A DNA stretch of 9,841 bases from Betaproteobacteria bacterium RIFCSPLOWO2_02_FULL_62_17 (GTDB taxonomy: Bacteria; Pseudomonadota; Gammaproteobacteria; Burkholderiales; SG8-39): positions 1 to 9,841 of the forward strand of contig MEQV01000017.1 of assembly GCA_001770355.1 (NCBI GenBank). Direction: 5' to 3'. A program made the translations under genes and the position numbers. The notes under the pieces are model-generated. The model was not told the origin of the DNA. It saw only the letters and a program-made list of their open reading frames with translations, and searched no databases. Of the stretch, positions 6,603 through 9,841 are shown piece after piece. Positions within the stretch are counted from its first letter, which is position 1. Each line of letters begins with the position of its first letter.

Positions 6603-6998
6603 GTGCCAAAAACCCGCATCGTCAGCCCTGCCGTCGCCGAAGCCCCGCCCGGACGCTGGTCCAACGCCATTCGCGCCGGAGAGTTCCTGTTCATCTCCGG
6701 CCAGGTGTCGCGCGCCAATGACGGCAAGACCATCGAGGGCAAGGGGGAGTATGAGCAATCGAAGATCATCTTCACCAAGATCAAGAACCTGGTCGAGGCC
6801 GCCGGGGGCACGACGGATGATGTGGTGAGAGTGACCATTTACGTGGTCGATATCAAGCAGAACACCGAGGTCTGGCGCGCGCGCCAGGAGTTTTTTAAAG
6901 GCGATTTCCCGGCTTCGACGCTGGTGCAGGTCGCGGCATTGGGCACACCCGAGGTTCTTGTGGAAATCGAGGCAATCGCGCATATTGGCGGCAAGTAA
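6603..6998 (+). CDS. RidA/YjgF-family protein lacking the catalytic Arg
   Basis: A 131-residue Rid-family protein; such proteins form trimers with ligand sites between subunits. The GTG at 6603 is chosen for its Shine-Dalgarno site and because the length then fits the family (about 130). Visible marks: WSNAIRAGEFLFISGQV near the N-terminus, LVEAAGGTTDDVVRVTIYV in the middle, and VEIEAIA near the end. In E. coli RidA the imine-deaminating Arg105 lies in FPARSCVEVARL; the matching stretch here is FPASTLVQVAAL, so Arg is replaced by Ser. It is therefore probably not a 2-aminoacrylate/imine deaminase of the RidA type, but one of the Rid subfamilies without that Arg, whose roles are mostly unknown. 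The next gene starts 70 nt downstream on the same strand and may be cotranscribed. Confidence 0.88.
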   Translation: MPKTRIVSPAVAEAPPGRWSNAIRAGEFLFISGQVSRANDGKTIEGKGEYEQSKIIFTKIKNLVEAAGGTTDDVVRVTIYVVDIKQNTEVWRARQEFFKGDFPASTLVQVAALGTPEVLVEIEAIAHIGGK

Positions 6999-7068
6999 CA
7001 GGTCGGATGGCGATACCGCCGCCGCAGGTGCCGGGCCTGGGAAGCAGGCTCAACGAACCGGGCTCTTG

Positions 7069-8385
7069 ATGGAAAAACTCGTCCCGTTCATTCCGTGGCT
7101 TGGCGGCGCGCTGGCGTTTGTCTGCCTGTTCGCTGCGCTGCGCAACAATCGCAGGAAGCGGTTGATCGAGAGCCTGCCGACCTCCAAAACCGCCGGGGTG
7201 TTCATCGGCCTGGTCGAACTCAAGGGTACGGCGGAGTCCGAGGCTCCACTGACGAGCTATTTCGCCGAGGTTTCCTGCGTCCACTATGAATGGGTGGTGG
7301 AAGAGCATTGGCAGCGGACGACGACCGAGACATCCACGGACGCCGACGGTAAAAGGAAGACGGAGACGCGCACCGAGAGCGGCTGGAAGTCCGTGGCATG
7401 GGGCGGCGAGACGCAATCGTTTTACCTCAAGGACAGCGAAGGCGTAGTGCTGGTGCATTCCAAAGGGGCGCGGCTGGATCCGGAATCGGTGTTCAGCAGA
7501 TCCAGTACGCCGGGCGATCCGCTTTATTACGGCAAATGTCCGGCAGGGGAGATTTCCGACTCCACGCACCAGCGGCGCTTCACCGAGAGAGCGTTTCGCC
7601 TGCACGCGCCGGTCTTTGTCGTGGGCAAGGCGCGCGAGCGGCGCGACGTGGTTGCAGCCGAGATCGCGCAAGACGACTCCGCGGAACTGTTCCTGATCTC
7701 GTCGCAATCCGAGGAGAAGGTCACCCAGGGATTCCGCAATGCGGCGTGGCTGTGGACGGCGGTGGGGCTCCTCGTCCTGATCGGCTCTCTGCTGTGGTGG
7801 GACGCCGCCAATGCCCGCGCACTGGACGTGCGCACCTGGATCTACGCCAGCGCCGCGTTGGCTTACCTGGGCGTATTCATGGCCGGCTGGGTCTGGACGG
7901 TATTCAACAGTCTGATCGCGCTGCGCAACCGCGTCCTGCAGGGCTGGGCGCTGGTCGACGTCCAATTGAAGCGGCGCCATGACCTGATTCCGAAGCTGGT
8001 CCAGATCGTCAGCGGGCTGAAAGACCATGAGCGCCGGGTGCAAACGCAAGTTGCCACGCTGCGCGAACAACTTGCGGCGACGCCGCCGGGAAAGCCGGGC
8101 GTGGACCCCCAGGCGCTGCGGCCGACGCTGGTCGGGCTTCAGGAAGCGTATCCGGTGCTGAAAAGCTACGACGCGTTCCTGAGCCTGCAGCGCAACCTGG
8201 CGGATACCGAAAACCGGATCGCGCTCGCTCGCGACTACTTCAACAGCATTGCCACGCACCACAACACCCGCCTGGAGCAGATTCCAGACCGTTTTGTGGC
8301 AGCCATAGGCGCGATCAAGCCGCATCCGCTGCTCGCAGCTCAGGACTTCGAGCGGGCGGCTGTCAACGTCGAGTTCGCGCGATGA
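7069..8385 (+). CDS. Membrane protein with GIDE/BAM-like domain fused to a LemA domain
   Basis: A 438-residue membrane protein. Segment 1: a hydrophobic helix at about 8-25. Segment 2: a soluble part at about 40-210 with AGVFIGLVELKGTAES, APLTSYFAEVSCVHYEWVVEE and later FTERAFRLHAPVFVVGKA, resembling the GIDE/BAM (beside-a-membrane) domain known from the mitochondrial ubiquitin ligase MULAN and from bacterial proteins of unknown role. Segment 3: two more helices at about 225-244 and 257-277. Segment 4: a LemA-like helical domain from about 278 (VFNSLIALRNRVLQGWALVD, then QLKRRHDLIPKLVQ) to ALARDYFNSIATHHNTRLEQ and the C-terminus. No RING finger is present. ATG 7069 lacks a clear Shine-Dalgarno site; TTG 7066 is in frame directly before it. 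The frame is open further upstream into ridA, but those codons look non-coding. Probably a membrane-associated scaffold or stress-related protein; its function is unknown. Confidence 0.85.
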   Translation: MEKLVPFIPWLGGALAFVCLFAALRNNRRKRLIESLPTSKTAGVFIGLVELKGTAESEAPLTSYFAEVSCVHYEWVVEEHWQRTTTETSTDADGKRKTETRTESGWKSVAWGGETQSFYLKDSEGVVLVHSKGARLDPESVFSRSSTPGDPLYYGKCPAGEISDSTHQRRFTERAFRLHAPVFVVGKARERRDVVAAEIAQDDSAELFLISSQSEEKVTQGFRNAAWLWTAVGLLVLIGSLLWWDAANARALDVRTWIYASAALAYLGVFMAGWVWTVFNSLIALRNRVLQGWALVDVQLKRRHDLIPKLVQIVSGLKDHERRVQTQVATLREQLAATPPGKPGVDPQALRPTLVGLQEAYPVLKSYDAFLSLQRNLADTENRIALARDYFNSIATHHNTRLEQIPDRFVAAIGAIKPHPLLAAQDFERAAVNVEFAR

Positions 8386-8550
8386 TTACGGTATCCAGGT
8401 GTTGCACGTACCCTTGTGCAGTGCTTCCTTGGCAGCAAGCGTATCCGGGGCACCTCGCAACTGCAGCGCCACGTCGATGTCGACGGTCAACGCCAGCCGG
8501 GCATTCGCGTTACATACTGATACAACATTTCCGGTTTGCAGGCGTAGCAT
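8386..8550 (-). CDS. Possible small ORF or gene remnant (54 codons)
   Basis: A minus-strand frame from ATG 8550 to TAA 8386, whose stop abuts the LemA-gene stop tail to tail. The product would begin MLRLQTGNVV and end KGTCNTWIP, with two Cys in the whole and no signal peptide or membrane helix. In residues 17-31 all 15 codons end in G or C, as in the real genes here, while the first 16 codons do not, so the better part looks like coding sequence with a degraded or absent start. The frame stays open upstream to a TGA at 8590-8592. No good Shine-Dalgarno site precedes the ATG. It may be a small gene, the 3' remnant of a larger one, or chance. No family recognised. Confidence 0.28.
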   Translation of the reverse strand: MLRLQTGNVVSVCNANARLALTVDIDVALQLRGAPDTLAAKEALHKGTCNTWIP

Positions 8551-8633
8551 ATATGCATTACGGAAAGTTCCCGTGGGGCTGACAGCGGCTCATTGCTGGT
8601 TCGCCTCCACAAGCTTGATCCGGGAGAGATGCA
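8551..8633. other. Intergenic DNA upstream of the DUF4124 gene
   Basis: This stretch should hold the promoter for the DUF4124 gene. An AT-rich patch, GCATATATGCATTA (around 8547-8560), lies about 75 nt before the start, but no -35 element with correct spacing is convincing. CGGGAGAG at 8621-8628 is the Shine-Dalgarno site for ATG 8634. Confidence 0.4.
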
Positions 8634-9239
8634 ATGCGTGTTCTGATTTCGCTCTTGACCCTATTCGTTGCGGTACTCGCCGCTGCCCCCACTCATGCCG
8701 GAGTGTACAAATGGGTCGATCAGAACGGCGTGACCAATTACTCCGGCAAGCCGCCCGCCGATGTGAAGGCGGTGAAAAAGGTCGATAGCGTGGCGCAAAG
8801 GCTCTCCGTCTATACCCCGGACACCGCGCTCACGTTAGCAATGGCAGCGGGTCCCAAAGTGAGCGAGCGGATTCTCTCCGATAGAATCGACAGCTTGGAG
8901 CGCCAGCTCGAAGCCGAGCGCCGCGCGCGGCAGGTCGCCGCCGCGGCCGAACGCCAGGCGGCGCAGACGGCCTATGAGCGGTGCGTGGCCGAGCGGCGAG
9001 TCGATTGCAACGGCGGCTATACCCCGTATCCGCCCGCCGTGGTGGTTGCGATCCCGCGCCCGCAAACACGTTTTGTTCCGCGCGTCGCCGTGACCGGCGT
9101 GGCTGCCGGAAAAGTCACCCGCGTGATCGCGGCCGGCGGCGCAAGCGTCAAGCGCCCACCCGGCGCGTTCTCTTGGGATACTTTCCCTGCGCGCTCTGCT
9201 TCCGCGGCGCGGACGGGCCGTGGATTCGCCTCACGCTAG
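8634..9239 (+). CDS. Secreted DUF4124-domain coiled-coil protein
   Basis: A 201-residue exported protein. Signal peptide: MRVLISLL followed by a hydrophobic core to about residue 18, with likely cleavage after THA (residue 22). The mature protein begins GVYKWVDQNGVTNYSGKPP, the signature of the short DUF4124 domain common in proteobacterial periplasmic proteins. A charged helix rich in Glu, Arg and Ala at about 78-115 is a likely coiled coil. Two cysteines follow (Cys117, Cys125), able to form a disulfide in the periplasm, then a Pro-rich part (YTPYPPAVVVAIPRPQ) and a basic, Ser/Arg-rich tail. ATG 8634 has GGGAGAG just upstream; an out-of-frame ATG at 8629 is not used. Such proteins are thought to be envelope-associated, but no function is established. 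Probably transcribed alone, with a terminator candidate at 9331-9359. Confidence 0.87.
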   Translation: MRVLISLLTLFVAVLAAAPTHAGVYKWVDQNGVTNYSGKPPADVKAVKKVDSVAQRLSVYTPDTALTLAMAAGPKVSERILSDRIDSLERQLEAERRARQVAAAAERQAAQTAYERCVAERRVDCNGGYTPYPPAVVVAIPRPQTRFVPRVAVTGVAAGKVTRVIAAGGASVKRPPGAFSWDTFPARSASAARTGRGFASR

Positions 9240-9273
9240 GATTGCGGCGGCGTGCCGGCAATCAACGCCATAA

Positions 9274-9299
9274 CGAGAATGACTCTCACGTTCGTCATT
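9274..9299. promoter_or_regulatory. Fur-box-like palindrome
   Basis: CGAGAATGACTCTCA (9274-9288) matches the common Fur-box variant TGAGAATNATTCTCA at 12 of the 14 specified positions. Overlapping it, AATGAC (9278-9283) and GTCATT (9294-9299) form a 6-bp inverted repeat across 10 nt. It lies downstream of the DUF4124 gene and about 210 nt before the gene at 9501, far for a direct repressor site unless a promoter is close by. Assignment is by eye. Confidence 0.28.
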
Positions 9300-9330
9300 T
9301 CCGGCAGTGGCCGAGCGGCCTTGCATGATT

Positions 9331-9359
9331 GCCGGCGTGCGCGAAACGGGCGGCTTTTT
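9331..9359 (+). terminator. Candidate Rho-independent terminator after the DUF4124 gene
   Basis: GCCG (9331-9334) pairs with CGGC (9351-9354); an inner CGT/ACG stem (9336-9338 with 9346-9348) is separated by a small internal loop, and the terminal loop is about 7 nt. TTTTT (9355-9359) follows at once. The stem is imperfect but GC-rich and the T-run is directly attached. It lies 92 nt after the DUF4124 stop and would separate it from the gene at 9501. Confidence 0.45.
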
Positions 9360-9393
9360 GTCAGGGCATGCCTTTCTTGTGCACCGCGATCGC

Positions 9394-9402
9394 TGCTATT
9401 GT
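9394..9402 (+). promoter_or_regulatory. Possible extended -10 promoter element
   Basis: TGCTATTGT: TG one base before TATTGT fits an extended -10 element, about 100 nt before ATG 9501. The expected -35 position holds only TTCTTG, a poor match. It would place transcription of the 9501 gene after the terminator candidate. Confidence 0.22.
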
Positions 9403-9500
9403 GGATTCGCTAACACGCCAAGCCAAGTCCTTGGATCACCCCGCGACCAGGCGCGCAGCAACGCACTGCACGCGGCGAGGGACCGCAGGGGGATACGCCC

Positions 9501-9841
9501 ATGTGCTGCTTTACCTTAGAGGTCGAGAAGGTTTCCGACACCAGCATCTTCGCGCGCGCTCTCGGCCCGCGCCAAATCGTCGTCTACAGCATGGCCTATG
9601 CCGCGAAAAGCGACCTCGCCATGGTGCTGCCGATTCCGGTGGTGCCCGATTCCCCTGAAGACGCGCTGCGATTCATCAGCCTGGAGAAGTGCCCGGATTT
9701 TTTCGACGAACTGCGCACGGGTTTTCCCACCCGCTACGAATCCGGCGATATCGGCGACCTGTTGAGCTTGAGCCTCGATATCGAGGAGGAGGTGCGCACA
9801 TTGGAGGTCCATGAAGTCGGTGCGTTCGAGGCTTCCTTCGT
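9501..9841 (+). CDS. Uncharacterised protein beginning MCCF (3' partial)
   Basis: The frame is open from ATG 9501 to the window edge: 113 full codons, so the gene is cut at its 3' end. GGGGGA at 9489-9493 gives a Shine-Dalgarno site about 7 nt before the ATG. The product opens MCCFTLEVEKVSDTSIFAR, followed by RQIVVYSMAY, LAMVLPIPVVPDSPEDALRF (residues 39-58) and CPDFFDEL. A vicinal Cys pair at residues 2-3 sits at the very N-terminus without a signal peptide, so lipidation or secretion is not suggested; metal or iron-sulfur binding is possible but unproven. The segments look like a conserved protein family, and codon use matches the genes around it, so I take it as real. I do not know a named family or function for it. 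Confidence 0.72.
   Translation, partial: MCCFTLEVEKVSDTSIFARALGPRQIVVYSMAYAAKSDLAMVLPIPVVPDSPEDALRFISLEKCPDFFDELRTGFPTRYESGDIGDLLSLSLDIEEEVRTLEVHEVGAFEASF

Noticed and set aside
6958..7068. Upstream extension of the GIDE/LemA frame into the RidA-like gene
   Set aside because: It would overlap the RidA gene and add 37 residues of non-coding character before the natural first membrane helix at MEKLVPFIPW.
6895..8325. Long minus-strand open frame (476 codons) opposite the GIDE/LemA gene
   Set aside because: The plus strand has clear domains and membrane helices; the minus product is Arg/Gln/His-rich without recognisable motifs, as expected for the antisense of a GC-rich gene.
8382..8582. Plus-strand 66-codon frame after the LemA gene
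   Set aside because: It has no Shine-Dalgarno support and an odd composition; the minus strand over the same DNA has more coding-like codon use.
9308..9318. TGGCCGAGCGG, resembling the D-arm of a Leu or Ser tRNA
   Set aside because: No T-arm (GGTTCGAATCC-like) or acceptor pairing follows at the right distance, so no tRNA can be drawn.

Overview
The window is GC-rich and densely coded, with GTG and TTG starts next to clear Shine-Dalgarno sites. An orphan Bug/TctC-type solute receptor, a LivF-type ABC ATPase followed by an alpha/beta hydrolase, and a CaiB/BaiF CoA-transferase paired with a crotonase are typical of a metabolically versatile betaproteobacterium, most likely of the Burkholderiales. 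That placement is inferred from gene content; there is no rRNA or other phylogenetic marker.

Left part (1-2549): the 3' part of livF (start outside the window) runs directly into an alpha/beta-hydrolase gene with no gap. Facing them on the minus strand is a Bug-family periplasmic receptor gene that starts with TTG. Middle (2550-5486): a plus-strand type II toxin-antitoxin pair (ribbon-helix-helix antitoxin, PIN toxin, 20-nt overlap) with a repeated AATACC operator candidate, then a minus-strand two-gene operon reading CoA-transferase to crotonase. Right part (5673-9841), all plus strand: a DUF3891 protein, a RidA-like protein, a membrane protein joining a GIDE/BAM-like domain to a LemA domain, a secreted DUF4124 coiled-coil protein, and the 5' part of a gene of unknown function starting MCCF. 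A possible 54-codon minus-strand reading frame lies between the LemA and DUF4124 genes. No gap between genes reaches 300 nt; the two longest (8386-8633 and 9240-9500) are described below.

The left two thirds looks like transport and CoA-dependent breakdown of small carboxylates: uptake by ABC and Bug-type receptors, activation by CoA transfer, then crotonase chemistry. The substrate cannot be read from the sequence. The right third is a row of poorly understood accessory genes. I see no CRISPR array, insertion sequence, prophage or complete tRNA. The points most worth a second look are the crotonase lacking both catalytic glutamates, the RidA homologue lacking its catalytic arginine, the GIDE/BAM-LemA fusion, the toxin-antitoxin operator, a Fur-box-like palindrome, and the unrecognised genes at 8386-8550 and 9501-9841.
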